Shown here: positions 48,901-55,316 of the stretch, piece after piece
Layout: the number at the start of each line of letters is the position of its first letter
How positions within the stretch are numbered: position 1 is the stretch's first letter
Virus record (IMG/VR): IMGVR_UViG_3300010354_000113
Coordinates: 1-55,931 of that record
From: a virus
Reading direction: 5' to 3' (one strand)
DNA length: 55,931 nt
Translations under genes and position numbers: made by a program
The notes under the pieces: model-generated
Database searches by the model: none
What the model was told of the DNA's origin: nothing
What the model saw: the letters and a program-made list of their open reading frames with translations, nothing else

Positions 48901-49771
48901 AAATCTCTACTTCACTAATGAGCGTGTTGATGACCGTGTTGCTGCTTTGATTAATGGTGGCACAGGTATCGCTGCAGTATACGATGATGCAAATAACATC
49001 CTCGGTCTGTCGGTTGACTTTGGTGAAATCAGCACTAGCAACTTGACGGAGGGTACAAACCTCTTCTTTACGAATGCTCGTGCTCGTGCTGCAATTAGCG
49101 CCTCTGGGTCACTTTCATACGACAGTGGCACTGGTGTTATTTCTTATACAACTCCAACCACAATTGCTTCACTGAGCAACCACACCACAACTGCTCTTGT
49201 TGAAGGCACCAACCTTTATTATACAGACGAAAGAGTTGATGATAGAGTTTCATCTCTTATCGTTGGTGGCACTGGTATCAGCAGCACATACAATGATGCT
49301 GGAAATAGTTTAACTCTCGCTGTTGATTTTACGGAATTCAGCACAACAAATATTACTGAAGGCACTAATCAATACTTTACAACTGCTCGCGCTCGCTCAT
49401 CGATTAGTGTATCTGGTTCACTGTCCTACAATAGTGGCACGGGTGTTATCTCCTACACTGCACCCACATATGCAACTGTTGCTACCTCTGGTGCTTATAG
49501 CGACCTGTCTGGTACGCCAACAATCAGTGCATTTGGTGCATCTCTTATTGATGATGCAACTGCATCTGCTGCTCGCACCACTCTGGGTCTTGGCACCGCT
49601 GCTACTACAAACAGCACTGCATATGCAACTGCTGCCCAGGGCACAACAGCAGATGATACTAATAGTGACCTGACTGCGCTCTACAGTGCTTTGAATGCGA
49701 TTGGTAATGACGCTGGTATCGCAACTGTTGCCCAACTCAAGGCTGCTCTCGCTGCTCTCACTCGCCCCTGA
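42953..49771 (+). CDS. Long repetitive tail fibre protein (2272 residues)
   Basis: The N-terminus (ANRIQLRRDGAQQWANVNPI, LAQGELGIEIDTSRIKIGDG) is the virion-attachment type seen in major tropism determinant and many tail fibres. The shaft is a long series of beta-rich repeats rich in Thr, Gly, Asn and Val. Two copies of a 120-residue module (about 611-729 and 1122-1246) contain 'DPIITLGG' and 'DRG.EFRYY...RFGFFGWD'. Three tandem units of about 84 residues follow (1273-1512: 'TING.V.FN..iT...it...IKIG.D...EI.T.AGNL.LD'). Near the C-terminus are three 'TEGtNlyFT..R....i' repeats (1966-2172), then 'LIDDATASAARTTLGLGTAA', a common phage-fibre ending. It probably forms trimeric fibres that meet the host surface. 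Expression is likely from the CATAAATA at 42901. Confidence 0.88.
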   Translation: MANRIQLRRDGAQQWANVNPILAQGELGIEIDTSRIKIGDGVTAWNSLKYERPIETESNTANTLVKRNADGNFEAGAITASLVGNASTATRLANARTIGLGGDMSGSGTFDGSSNLTITAELNYVPALPHYDPANLDATGTYTRITVDSRGRIVDADSPTTLTDFGIADAQPLDTDLTSLANMTGFGFISRQAEGTLVNRTITGGSGRIIVQNGNAQTANPFIDLADTTVVVGKYNPIASMDPLVNPRVSATTGEQTVNTCNIQVDRYGRLIYANTSPIATATQGAKSGTSFTTYDNSTAYPRFSKIIASNGRCYQAAIRDIPAGLGEPTHNTQLGAADDQGGWRDLGTDAVEQKGLASFDQEDFDVDANGHVTIADRAIENSQLQSLGRLMFTDQNVTETFELDPERTVNNAYHGITAINHVNINNRTGTSVFRVVGYNTAEYPFQPGILPQGSSYPAVAADAQYGNGSADWGSSLTGAIDINLDTTVSGNITLDVSKTNQFIKRTSGNVDFHLEVNEAASRNLNIFAENANAGGLANINIIADNEITITSTDGNYFVNVEDYRFQQNTLSTRNATMILDPGDDDAATGLVIVRGDLQVDGVTTTVNSVVMTVQDPIITLGGEDTLTSDDNKDRGIEFRYYDTQQRFGFFGWDENYANANMWSGTGGYRFLYNATNTNEVFTGTDAALIAGNLRLTTNTNSSSTTTGTLVVTGGFGLSGNAHIGGNVTIADYLEVNDSIILRSDNEDFLIQTTAGVTKFSVDSDTGNTVIEGTLDVQLETEITDNLIISADAKEFIIRTAAGVNKFTVDTDNGNTDIQGTVHVVGAVDIDSTLNVDSAVTFNSTLDVDDDVVFHNDFLMDVTGKFFTITNGSSQTFRVTSTNGNTDIEGSLNIGGFNTFERTNNITVDATTSESDITISSQGNATFAGGVNIEKDVRIATDLYVADRIVVKDAGTARTRPSLLNNLDVKYRQYIGGSAAHNANFADDADANLRIAGGVGIVQDLHVGDDFYVGKVGSLDTIEFSILGESGYTTIGRVGQGNATDGALVVHGDATFNREFNITGYNTTIGDAATDAFSINATSTFNAPVTISGSNNLSVGGNITVTGNLTVNGSTTTVNSTTITVDDPIITLGGDTVPVSDDTKDRGVEFRYYASGAARLGFFGWDNSAGRYTFFNAATNSSEVFSGTRSGIDAGSLKLFDTTNAINSASGTLVVGGGVGIGLKLFVGTDLSVGGTASITGATTMSSTLSVADDFNVSTTFTVDAQTGNTFANGTFTVNGNSVIGNAGSDSHTINGTVLFNHAITSTDITADQIKIGVDASNEISTTAGNLILDSFSGTVNITDNADIDGDLNVDGNTLLVGTLAVNGNTTIGNQSTDAHTVNGTVQFNQALTGSARANIRNLKIGTDADNEIGTLAGNLVLDSTTGLTYVDDNLQVVGTLVVGGNTTIGDAGTDAHTINGTVTFNNPITSTDITADNIKIGIDGSSEISTTAGNLTLDSATGSTIIDDNLSVTGTIVSTGLITANAGLTISGSTGAGEDFIITDGTNTKFSVTSAAGNTLISGTLGVTGATTFSSTTAHTGAATFSSTASIAGDVNITSTTNPNIGPVFLNLLTPAFKVAGGAQVGGKMAVGQDLTVFGNFEVVGSVATSGNQAFSGRVSFTKNETPSSLTGNAPLMVTSGGATIATDLFVGDDIFIGPNAATKISLFGATGNATFAGTLGVTGATTLTTLACSTITVSGSANITGSLLINTNKFTVTASTGNTAIAGTLNVTGNTILAANLTVNNAVDFDSTLNVDGAATFNSTITQNSTSLFKDNFVLQGASKTMQLKDGAGNVKVELQTTTGNITANGLITTSTLAATSNVTIGGTLGVTGQITGNVTGNLTGTADKSNLVNITETATSNLTYYIPFVSANTGYTEVRTDSSNLTYNPSTNTLQVNNFKSTTDFEVQGNLNVTGNITFFQSQVGSIANHTTDALAEGSTNLYFTNERVDDRVAALINGGTGIAAVYDDANNILGLSVDFGEISTSNLTEGTNLFFTNARARAAISASGSLSYDSGTGVISYTTPTTIASLSNHTTTALVEGTNLYYTDERVDDRVSSLIVGGTGISSTYNDAGNSLTLAVDFTEFSTTNITEGTNQYFTTARARSSISVSGSLSYNSGTGVISYTAPTYATVATSGAYSDLSGTPTISAFGASLIDDATASAARTTLGLGTAATTNSTAYATAAQGTTADDTNSDLTALYSALNAIGNDAGIATVAQLKAALAALTRP
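44785..46690 (+). repeat. Two distant copies of a ~120-residue fibre module
   Basis: The segments 44785-45140 and 46320-46690 encode closely similar modules: 'DPIITLGG' + acidic loop + 'DRG(I/V)EFRYY' + 'GFFGWD' + 'TGTLVVTGGFG' or 'SGTLVVGGGVG'. The span given includes the unrelated sequence in between. Confidence 0.75.
46773..47490 (+). repeat. Three tandem ~84-residue repeats in the fibre shaft
   Basis: Units begin near 46790, 47050 and 47285. Each contains 'TIG..(G/S)TDAHT(I/V)NGTV.FN', 'IKIG.D...EI.T.AGNL.LDS..G'. Similarity is also visible at the DNA level (for example ATTAATGGCAC and AGCACAACTGC), which offers a target for unit gain or loss by recombination. Confidence 0.75.
48850..49470 (+). 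repeat. TEGxNLYFT repeats near the fibre C-terminus
   Basis: Alternating units 'LAEGSTNLYFTNERVDDRVA', 'LTEGTNLFFTNARARAAISA', 'LVEGTNLYYTDERVDDRVSS' and 'ITEGTNQYFTTARARSSISV', with spacers 'GGTGI...Y.d..N.L.L.VDF.e.sTsN'. This is a known repeat style in phage tail fibres. Confidence 0.75.
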
Positions 49772-49777
49772 TAACTA

Positions 49778-50578
49778 ATGGCAATCCCAACCTCCAAAGC
49801 AGAACTCAAGGAATACTGCCTCCGTAGACTTGGTAAACCAGTCTTGGAGGTGAATGTATCCGATGACCAAATAGACGACGCAATCGATTACACCCTTCAG
49901 AAATTCCAGCAATTTCACTATGATGGTGCAGAAAGAGTTTATCTGAAGCATCAAATTACCCAGGAAGTATTAGATAGAGCGCAGACTTCTGCCACCTCAC
50001 TATCCCATGCTGGAAATGACACTTGGAAAGAAGGTAATGGTTATATTGAAGTTCCTGACCATATTCTTTCGGTAGAAGGTCTCTTCTCTTTTACGGATAA
50101 AGGCACAGCGAATATCTTTGACATTCGTTATCAGATGAGATTGAATGACCTGTATGACTTTACGTCAACGCAGTTCTATCATTACTACATGATTCAACAG
50201 CACTTGGAAACAATTGACTTTCTGCTAGAGGGCATGAAACCAATTCGTTATTCTCAGGTGCAAGATAGACTTTATATTGATTGGGACTGGCCAGCAGATG
50301 CTCTCTTGAATCAGTATATTGTTGTTAAGGCATGGCGTGCACTTGACCCAACAACATGGACAGAAATCTATAACCAAATGTGGGTTAAAGATTATGCCAC
50401 TGCAAAGATTAAGAAGCAGTGGGGTCAAAATCTCACCAAATTTACAGGCGTGCAAATGCCTGGTGGAGTTACTTTGAATGGTGAGATGATTTACAATGAT
50501 GCCGTTGAAGAATTAAAAATTCTTGATGAGCAACTCCGTACAACATGGGAAACACCACCACTGGATATGATCGGATAA
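49778..50578 (+). CDS. gp13: gp13-like neck protein
   Basis: 266 residues; T4 gp13 is 309. 'TSKAELKEYCLRRLGKPVLE' and 'VNVSDDQIDDAIDYTLQKFQ' with following 'YDGAERVYLKHQIT' are the hallmark start of gp13 in T4-like phages, and 'WDWPADALLNQYIVVKAWRA' is also conserved. gp13 together with gp14 forms the neck that connects the filled head to the tail and seals the portal side. The gene begins six bases after the fibre gene stop, and gp14 follows with a one-base gap, so gp13, gp14 and gp15 form a tight operon. Confidence 0.93.
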   Translation: MAIPTSKAELKEYCLRRLGKPVLEVNVSDDQIDDAIDYTLQKFQQFHYDGAERVYLKHQITQEVLDRAQTSATSLSHAGNDTWKEGNGYIEVPDHILSVEGLFSFTDKGTANIFDIRYQMRLNDLYDFTSTQFYHYYMIQQHLETIDFLLEGMKPIRYSQVQDRLYIDWDWPADALLNQYIVVKAWRALDPTTWTEIYNQMWVKDYATAKIKKQWGQNLTKFTGVQMPGGVTLNGEMIYNDAVEELKILDEQLRTTWETPPLDMIG

Positions 50579-50579
50579 T

Positions 50580-51455
50580 ATGGCACTCAATCCATTCTTT
50601 ACACAAGGTATTACGGGTGAGCAGGACCTATTAGAGGATCTTGTTATCGAACAAATTAAGATGTTTGGAAAGAATGTATACTACATTCCTAGGACATTAG
50701 TTAAAGAAGATATGGTATTTACTGAAGATACCCTATCCCAATTTAATGAAGCATTTCAAATTGAAGCGTATCTTGAAGATGCCGTAGGACTTCGCGGTGA
50801 TAAGGATATGTTTACCAAATTTGGAGTGAGACTTTCCGACCAAGCAACATTTATTATTTCTAGAAAAAGATTTACCGAAGCTGTTGATAACAACACCCAA
50901 CTAATTGTGGAGGGTAGACCAAATGAGGGAGATCTTATTCACTTTTCAATGCTCGGCAAAACGTTTGAAATCCAGTATGTTGAGCATGAGGTGCCCTTCT
51001 TCCAGTTGGGTAAAATGTATGTATGGGGATTACGATGCGAGATGTTTGAATATGGACATGAAGACTTTAATACTGGAGTGCCAGAAATTGATGTCCTTGA
51101 AACAAACCTTTCCAATGCAATCACACTCACCATGCTTGACGGTGGGACAGGAGACTTTACCCCTGGTGAGACTATTACGGGATCCGTTACCAATTCTACT
51201 GCGGATGTGAAGTCTTGGGACCCTGATACTGGCAAGTTAGTTGTTGTAAATCGCTCAGGAAGATTTACCATTCCCGAGAATATTACAGGTAACACCAGTC
51301 TTGCGTCCTGGACAACTGGAAATTACAATACGATAAATAATGTGAATGACGATACAGATCAGAATTGGGATATTGAAATCCAAGCTGATGCCATTCTGGA
51401 TTTCACCGAGGGCAATCCTTTTGGTGATTTTGGTAACTCTGGTGGAACAATCTAA
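50580..51455 (+). CDS. gp14: gp14-like neck protein with inserted TSGA-type module
   Basis: 291 residues; T4 gp14 is 256. 'LNPFFTQGITGEQDLLEDLV' and 'IEQIKMFGKNVYYIPRTLVK' are the family start; 'VEGRPNEGDLIHFSMLGKTF' and 'FEIQYVEHEVPFFQLGKMYV' are conserved core segments. Residues about 188-248 ('GDFTPGETITGSVTNSTADV', then 'NRSGRFTIPENITGNTSLAS') resemble the 'GE.vtG.tSgA..V' module that is scattered through the fibre genes, and account for the extra length relative to T4. gp14 works with gp13 in head completion and neck assembly. A GATAAATA lies at 51332-51339, 115 bases before gp15. The last base overlaps the gp15 ATG. Confidence 0.92.
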   Translation: MALNPFFTQGITGEQDLLEDLVIEQIKMFGKNVYYIPRTLVKEDMVFTEDTLSQFNEAFQIEAYLEDAVGLRGDKDMFTKFGVRLSDQATFIISRKRFTEAVDNNTQLIVEGRPNEGDLIHFSMLGKTFEIQYVEHEVPFFQLGKMYVWGLRCEMFEYGHEDFNTGVPEIDVLETNLSNAITLTMLDGGTGDFTPGETITGSVTNSTADVKSWDPDTGKLVVVNRSGRFTIPENITGNTSLASWTTGNYNTINNVNDDTDQNWDIEIQADAILDFTEGNPFGDFGNSGGTI

Positions 51456-52258
51456 TGTTAGGGACTTATACATATCACGAAATTATTAGAAAGACCGTTG
51501 TCAGTTTTGGCACACTTTTTAATAATATTGAAATTCGTCGCACCTCTGGTAGCAAGACGGAAGTTATGAAGGTGCCCCTGGCATATGGTCCAAGACAAAA
51601 GTTTTTGGCAAGACTGAAAGCAACTGGTGACTTGACTCAGAAGGATCAGGTGCAGATTACCTTGCCAAGAATCTTCTTTGAGATTAATGGTATTTCATAC
51701 GATGCCAGCCGTAAGTTATCTCCTACCCAAATCATTCGCCACACAACAGCGGATGGTAAGGATAAGAAGTCATTCATGCCTGTGCCCTATAATATCAGTT
51801 TTGAATTGGGCATTCTTGCAAAAAATCAAGATGATGGTTTGCAAATTCTTGAGCAGATTCTTCCATACTTCCAACCAAGTTTCAATATCACGATGAATCT
51901 GGTTGCTGAGATTGGAGAGAAGAGAGACTTTCCTGTTACTCTAACATCGGTGGACTACTCCGATGAATATGAGGGCGACTTTGATACCCGTCGCACACTG
52001 GTATATACCTTACAATTTACATGTAAGACATATCTGTTTGGTCCCATTAGCGACACCACGGATCAGGTCATCAAGAAAGCGCAGGTTGACATGTCCACCC
52101 GTTTGGATGTTACTGCTCCAAGAGAACTTCGCTACACAGTCACGCCAGACCCAGTTGACGCTGACCTTGGCGATGACTTTGGATTCAATGAGATTTACAG
52201 TGAGTTTACAGATGCAAGAGATTGGAACCCAACCACAGGACAAGACGAAGACGTTTGA
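51455..52258 (+). CDS. gp15: gp15-like tail completion and sheath stabiliser protein
   Basis: 267 residues, nearly the T4 gp15 length (272). 'TYTYHEIIRKTVVSFGTLFN' and 'VPLAYGPRQKFLARL' match the family, as do 'QITLPRIFFEINGISYDASR' and 'MPVPYNISFELGILAKNQDD'. gp15 hexamers cap the tail tube and sheath and form the surface to which the head and neck attach. The start overlaps the gp14 stop by one base (TAATG), and the end overlaps the small terminase gene by 47 bases if that gene starts at 52212. Confidence 0.93.
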   Translation: MLGTYTYHEIIRKTVVSFGTLFNNIEIRRTSGSKTEVMKVPLAYGPRQKFLARLKATGDLTQKDQVQITLPRIFFEINGISYDASRKLSPTQIIRHTTADGKDKKSFMPVPYNISFELGILAKNQDDGLQILEQILPYFQPSFNITMNLVAEIGEKRDFPVTLTSVDYSDEYEGDFDTRRTLVYTLQFTCKTYLFGPISDTTDQVIKKAQVDMSTRLDVTAPRELRYTVTPDPVDADLGDDFGFNEIYSEFTDARDWNPTTGQDEDV

Positions 52259-52655
52259 TGGGATTGAGGATGCTTTGAATGTTGAGACCGCTATAGTCCC
52301 AACAGAAGAAGCACCCATCGCCCATATTGAACCTACTACAACTAAGGACCAACTTAAAAAAGACTACGAATACACTAGAGCAAATCTCTATAGTCTAATT
52401 GAGAAGGGGCAGGAAGCAGTTGATGGTATTCTTGAGTTAGCACAAGAATCTGACCAACCTCGTGCATATGAAGTTGCGGGACAACTTATTAAGCATATTG
52501 GGGACGTTGCTGATAAACTCGTAGACCTACAGAAGAAGGTCAATGAGATTGAGAATCCCAAGAAAGAGAAGCAAGTCAATACTACAAACAACACTATGTT
52601 TGTTGGTAGCACTGCGGATCTTGCTAAATTCTTAAAGTCCCAGCAAGATAAATAG
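52212..52655 (+). CDS. gp16: gp16-like small terminase subunit
   Basis: 147 residues from the ATG at 52212; T4 gp16 is 164. Core segments 'FDGIEDALNVET', 'KDQLKKDYEYTRANLYSLIE', 'KGQEAVDGILELAQESDQPR' and 'AYEVAGQLIKHIGDVADKLV' match gp16 of T4-like cyanophages, ending in 'FVGSTADLAKFLK'. gp16 recognises DNA ends or concatemers and regulates the large terminase gp17 ATPase and nuclease. The frame is open far upstream, inside gp15. I chose 52212 because it is the last ATG before the conserved block and gives a family-like length; a TTG at 52275 would cut into that block. The large terminase gene does not follow within the window. Confidence 0.88.
   Translation: MQEIGTQPQDKTKTFDGIEDALNVETAIVPTEEAPIAHIEPTTTKDQLKKDYEYTRANLYSLIEKGQEAVDGILELAQESDQPRAYEVAGQLIKHIGDVADKLVDLQKKVNEIENPKKEKQVNTTNNTMFVGSTADLAKFLKSQQDK
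52647..52654 (+). promoter_or_regulatory. Late-promoter-like GATAAATA
   Basis: GATAAATA overlaps the gp16 stop codon (TAG 52653-52655) and lies 27 bases before the ATG at 52682. It matches TATAAATA at seven of eight positions. Confidence 0.5.
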
Positions 52656-52681
52656 TTTGACAGAAACTGGAATTAGTTGAG

Positions 52682-52957
52682 ATGTCACGAAGAGTAATTG
52701 TACAATCTACTGAGGTAACTCTCAGTGCTGCTACAAATCTTGGTAGTGCAAGAATGGTTAGAGTCCTGAATGATACTAATGCAAGTATCGTCCTCACCAT
52801 CGATGACACTGCACAAGCAGCAGCAAGAACAGATTACAAAACCCTAGGGTCTAGAGATATCACCATTGCCGCTGGTGAAACCATCTATCTAGAGAAGGAA
52901 CCCCTTGAAACTATCAATGGGGCTGGTTTAAAGTGCACACCTATCGCGAGACAGTAA
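52682..52957 (+). CDS. Small beta-rich protein, conserved type, unknown function
   Basis: 91 residues. The sequence alternates short hydrophobic strands: 'MVRVLNDTNASIVLTIDDT', a loop with 'DYKTLGSRDITIAAGETIYL', and 'EKEPLETINGAGLKCTPIAR'. The phrase 'aGe..yleKeP.etI.......C.P.a' is one I associate with small proteins of marine phages, probably a beta-sandwich. Function unknown; it may be a head decoration or virion accessory, given late-type expression from the GATAAATA at 52647. The next gene begins one base after it ends. Confidence 0.65.
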   Translation: MSRRVIVQSTEVTLSAATNLGSARMVRVLNDTNASIVLTIDDTAQAAARTDYKTLGSRDITIAAGETIYLEKEPLETINGAGLKCTPIARQ

Positions 52958-52958
52958 G

Positions 52959-54833
52959 ATGCCTGCAGTTAATCAACGTCAACGCCGTCTCTTTGGGATG
53001 GTAAGAGCTGCTCAGAAGGGTGAGAAGCCAGCATCCCCTGAGGTTGCTAAAATTGCTGCCTCCATCTCTCCCGCAGATGCGAAGAAGTTTGCCAAGACTA
53101 AGGAGAAGAATCTCCCCGAGTCTGCAGTTCCTGGTAAACCTGCCGAGCGTGTAGGTGCTCTGACTAATATTGACATCCCTCAGGATGAGCGTGAAGCGGC
53201 AAAGCAAAGACTTCTTAAGAAAGCAGCAGAGAAGCGTGCTGCCATGAAGAAAGAAGAGGTCGAAATCGAAGAGGGTATGTCTCTCAAAGACTTTAAGGCA
53301 AACCGCAGAAAACTGAAGCGTAAAGAAGCTTCTGACGATGCCAAGAAGAGAGGGCATGTTGGTAAAGAATGGTATAACAGTGGTAGGACCTATTCTCCTG
53401 ATGAGGCGAAGAGTGGTCGTGAAAATATGCCTGATCATGAAAGAAGCACAAGACATCGTAGTGCTATGGACCCTGAGGGTGATGATGATATGTACTCAGC
53501 AGATAAGACTAAAAACCCCAAGAAACTTCGCAAGCAAAAGGCAATGGGTGAAATCAAGAAAGAGGGTTATCTTCCTGAGGAAGAGTCCGACCGTCTGAAG
53601 GACCGTCGTATGGAGCGTGGTGGTATTGATGGTAACAATCGTTATTCCTCAAAACCATCTGCAGGCAAACCCGAAACTGCTGCTGAAAAGAAAGCACGCG
53701 AAGACAAGCATAGAGAAACTACAAAGAAAGCACTTGATATGGTAAGAAACTCCATTACTGCTAAGTATGGCAAGGGTGCTCTGATGAATTCTTTTGATGC
53801 TGAAGGCGAGACAATCCAAGAGGATGAATATCGCAAACTGATGGCACAGGAGCGTAAGGCGGAGAAGGATAGAGAAGCAAAGCGTGCTGGTCGTAAAAGT
53901 ATTACTCCTGGCAAACTTGCTCAGAGCACTGGGAATGACTATGCTGATAGCAACATCAAGTTTCATGCGAAAGTGACTGGAAAGAAAACAACTACTGAAG
54001 AAGTAATTCAGGAGCGTGGTGACTTCTGGCATCCAGACCCTGAGCAAGACCGCAAACTTGGTGGTCCTGGTGCTAACCAGCGTGCTCGCGAAGATAAGGC
54101 TGCAGCATCCAAACCTAAGGAAGACCCCAAGAAACTGAAGAAGGGCGAGTCCTATATGGATTATGCCAAGCGTCAGTCTTCCTATAAATCAAGTGGCAGC
54201 ACTGCTACCGAGCGTCTGAATAAACTGGGTGCTAACATTAAGAAGAAAGAAACTCTGGGCGACAAGATTAAGCGTAAACTGGGCAGTGCAGTTGACCGTG
54301 TTGCTGGTATCAAGAAAGAAGGCACCATCTCATATAAGGATTTCATCGCAGAAGGCAACCGCACTGGTCGCATGATGCAGAAGTCTAAGACTCAAGTTAC
54401 TGGTCACATTTCTGCTGACCGTGGCGATGATGAGAAGGCAAACCGTGAGAAGCGTAAGGGTCTTGAGAAGGACCTTAAGAAGCATGGTATCGGTCACAAG
54501 AAAGGTGTGGGCGAGTATAAGTATGGTAGCGGCGAAACTGGTCGTGAGGTTTCATACCAGACTTCCAAACCCGAGAAGATGTCTAAGCGTCGTTTCGGTA
54601 AGGTAATGCGTCGCCTTGGTCGTAAGCATGGTCAAGAATCTGTTATCACAAAAGATGCTGACAAATCAGCAAAACTGCACTATACTGAGAAAGGTAGTAA
54701 GGCAAAGTCTGACTCAATCGGTAAGACTAAAGCGGGCAAGCATCCCGAAGGTTACGGTGAAACATCTGGCACCAAGGTGAGAAGCGGCAAACTTCCTAAG
54801 AAAACAACTAAAGGAGCATACCATTATGGCTGA
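52959..54833 (+). CDS. Lys-rich DUF3008-like protein with internal CTS and DUF3293-like domain
   Basis: 624 residues, very rich in Lys, Glu, Arg and Ala, mostly disordered-looking. Residues 1-50 ('NQRQRRLFGMVRAAQKGE', 'SPEVAKIAASISPADAKKFA') match DUF3008. Two sites fit the T4 prohead protease gp21 rule (Ile/Leu-x-Glu, then Gly/Ala): I103-E-E105/G106 and I463-A-E465/G466. The second lies in ISYKDFIAEG (457-466), which resembles the T4 internal-protein capsid-targeting sequence MKTYQEFIAEA. Right after it, residues about 480-565 follow the DUF3293 pattern (N..R..L...L...G......G.Y.....EVSY.T.....RRFGKVMRRLGR.HGQESVI). Cleavage at 465 would release a 159-residue basic protein with that domain. 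I infer an internal or scaffold-associated head protein. The 3' end overlaps the next gene by eight bases. Confidence 0.75.
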   Translation: MPAVNQRQRRLFGMVRAAQKGEKPASPEVAKIAASISPADAKKFAKTKEKNLPESAVPGKPAERVGALTNIDIPQDEREAAKQRLLKKAAEKRAAMKKEEVEIEEGMSLKDFKANRRKLKRKEASDDAKKRGHVGKEWYNSGRTYSPDEAKSGRENMPDHERSTRHRSAMDPEGDDDMYSADKTKNPKKLRKQKAMGEIKKEGYLPEEESDRLKDRRMERGGIDGNNRYSSKPSAGKPETAAEKKAREDKHRETTKKALDMVRNSITAKYGKGALMNSFDAEGETIQEDEYRKLMAQERKAEKDREAKRAGRKSITPGKLAQSTGNDYADSNIKFHAKVTGKKTTTEEVIQERGDFWHPDPEQDRKLGGPGANQRAREDKAAASKPKEDPKKLKKGESYMDYAKRQSSYKSSGSTATERLNKLGANIKKKETLGDKIKRKLGSAVDRVAGIKKEGTISYKDFIAEGNRTGRMMQKSKTQVTGHISADRGDDEKANREKRKGLEKDLKKHGIGHKKGVGEYKYGSGETGREVSYQTSKPEKMSKRRFGKVMRRLGRKHGQESVITKDADKSAKLHYTEKGSKAKSDSIGKTKAGKHPEGYGETSGTKVRSGKLPKKTTKGAYHYG

Positions 54834-54972
54834 GGTGAAAATGTGGGAGGGTGACGAATTCAAGTGCAAGCACTGTGGAGTTACCCCTCCCAAGGGTCAT
54901 TGGAGACCTACAACTTGGTTAGAAAAGCATGAGGCAAACTGCCCTAATAATCCAGAGTTGAAAGAGCAATGA
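54826..54972 (+). CDS. 48-residue zinc-finger-like protein
   Basis: Begins at the ATG at 54826 with a strong Shine-Dalgarno (AAGGAG, 54811-54816), overlapping the preceding gene by eight bases, and its TGA overlaps the next ATG (ATGA). The protein contains Cys14-x2-Cys17, then His35-x3-Cys39: C-x2-C-x17-H-x3-C, a C2HC-type zinc finger spacing. Trp at 26 and 31 fall between the ligand pairs. It is probably a tiny metal-binding protein; possible roles include DNA binding or binding the neighbouring head proteins. No family name is claimed. The tight overlaps on both sides support it being real. Confidence 0.7.
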   Translation: MAEVKMWEGDEFKCKHCGVTPPKGHWRPTTWLEKHEANCPNNPELKEQ

Positions 54973-55316
54973 TTAGTTTCAAGGATTTTCACGAGAGTTA
55001 CAAAAAGAAAACACCAAAGACACCTGCAATCAATCCCCATCCTATGTCGGATGGAGAAAAGGATGTTAAGGAAGGTGCTGCCTGGACTCGTAAAGAAGGG
55101 CAAAATAAAGAAGGTGGACTTAATGAAAAAGGACGTAAGTCCTATGAGCGTGAGAATCCTGGAAGCGATTTGAAAGCACCCCAACCCAAAGGTGGTCCTC
55201 GTAAGAGGAGTTTCTGTGCTCGTATGAGTGGTATGAAAAAGAAACTCACAAGCAAGAAGACTGCTAATGATCCAGATAGCAGAATCAATAAGTCCCTTAG
55301 AGCGTGGAATTGCTAA
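54969..55316 (+). CDS. DUF6321-like protein
   Basis: 115 residues. Segments 'AWTRKEGQNKEGGLNEKGRK' (38-57), 'RENPGSDLKAPQ' and 'SFCARMSGMKKKL' (81-93), ending 'RINKSLRAWNC', match a family I recall as DUF6321, found in many phages and of unknown function. It is strongly basic. The N-terminus 'MISFKDFHES' is a weak version of the T4 capsid-targeting pattern (MKTYQEFIAEA), without a clean cleavage site. The start overlaps the preceding stop by four bases and the stop overlaps the next ATG by one, so it is part of a coupled group. It could be a DNA-associated internal head protein; that is inference. Confidence 0.72.
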   Translation: MISFKDFHESYKKKTPKTPAINPHPMSDGEKDVKEGAAWTRKEGQNKEGGLNEKGRKSYERENPGSDLKAPQPKGGPRKRSFCARMSGMKKKLTSKKTANDPDSRINKSLRAWNC

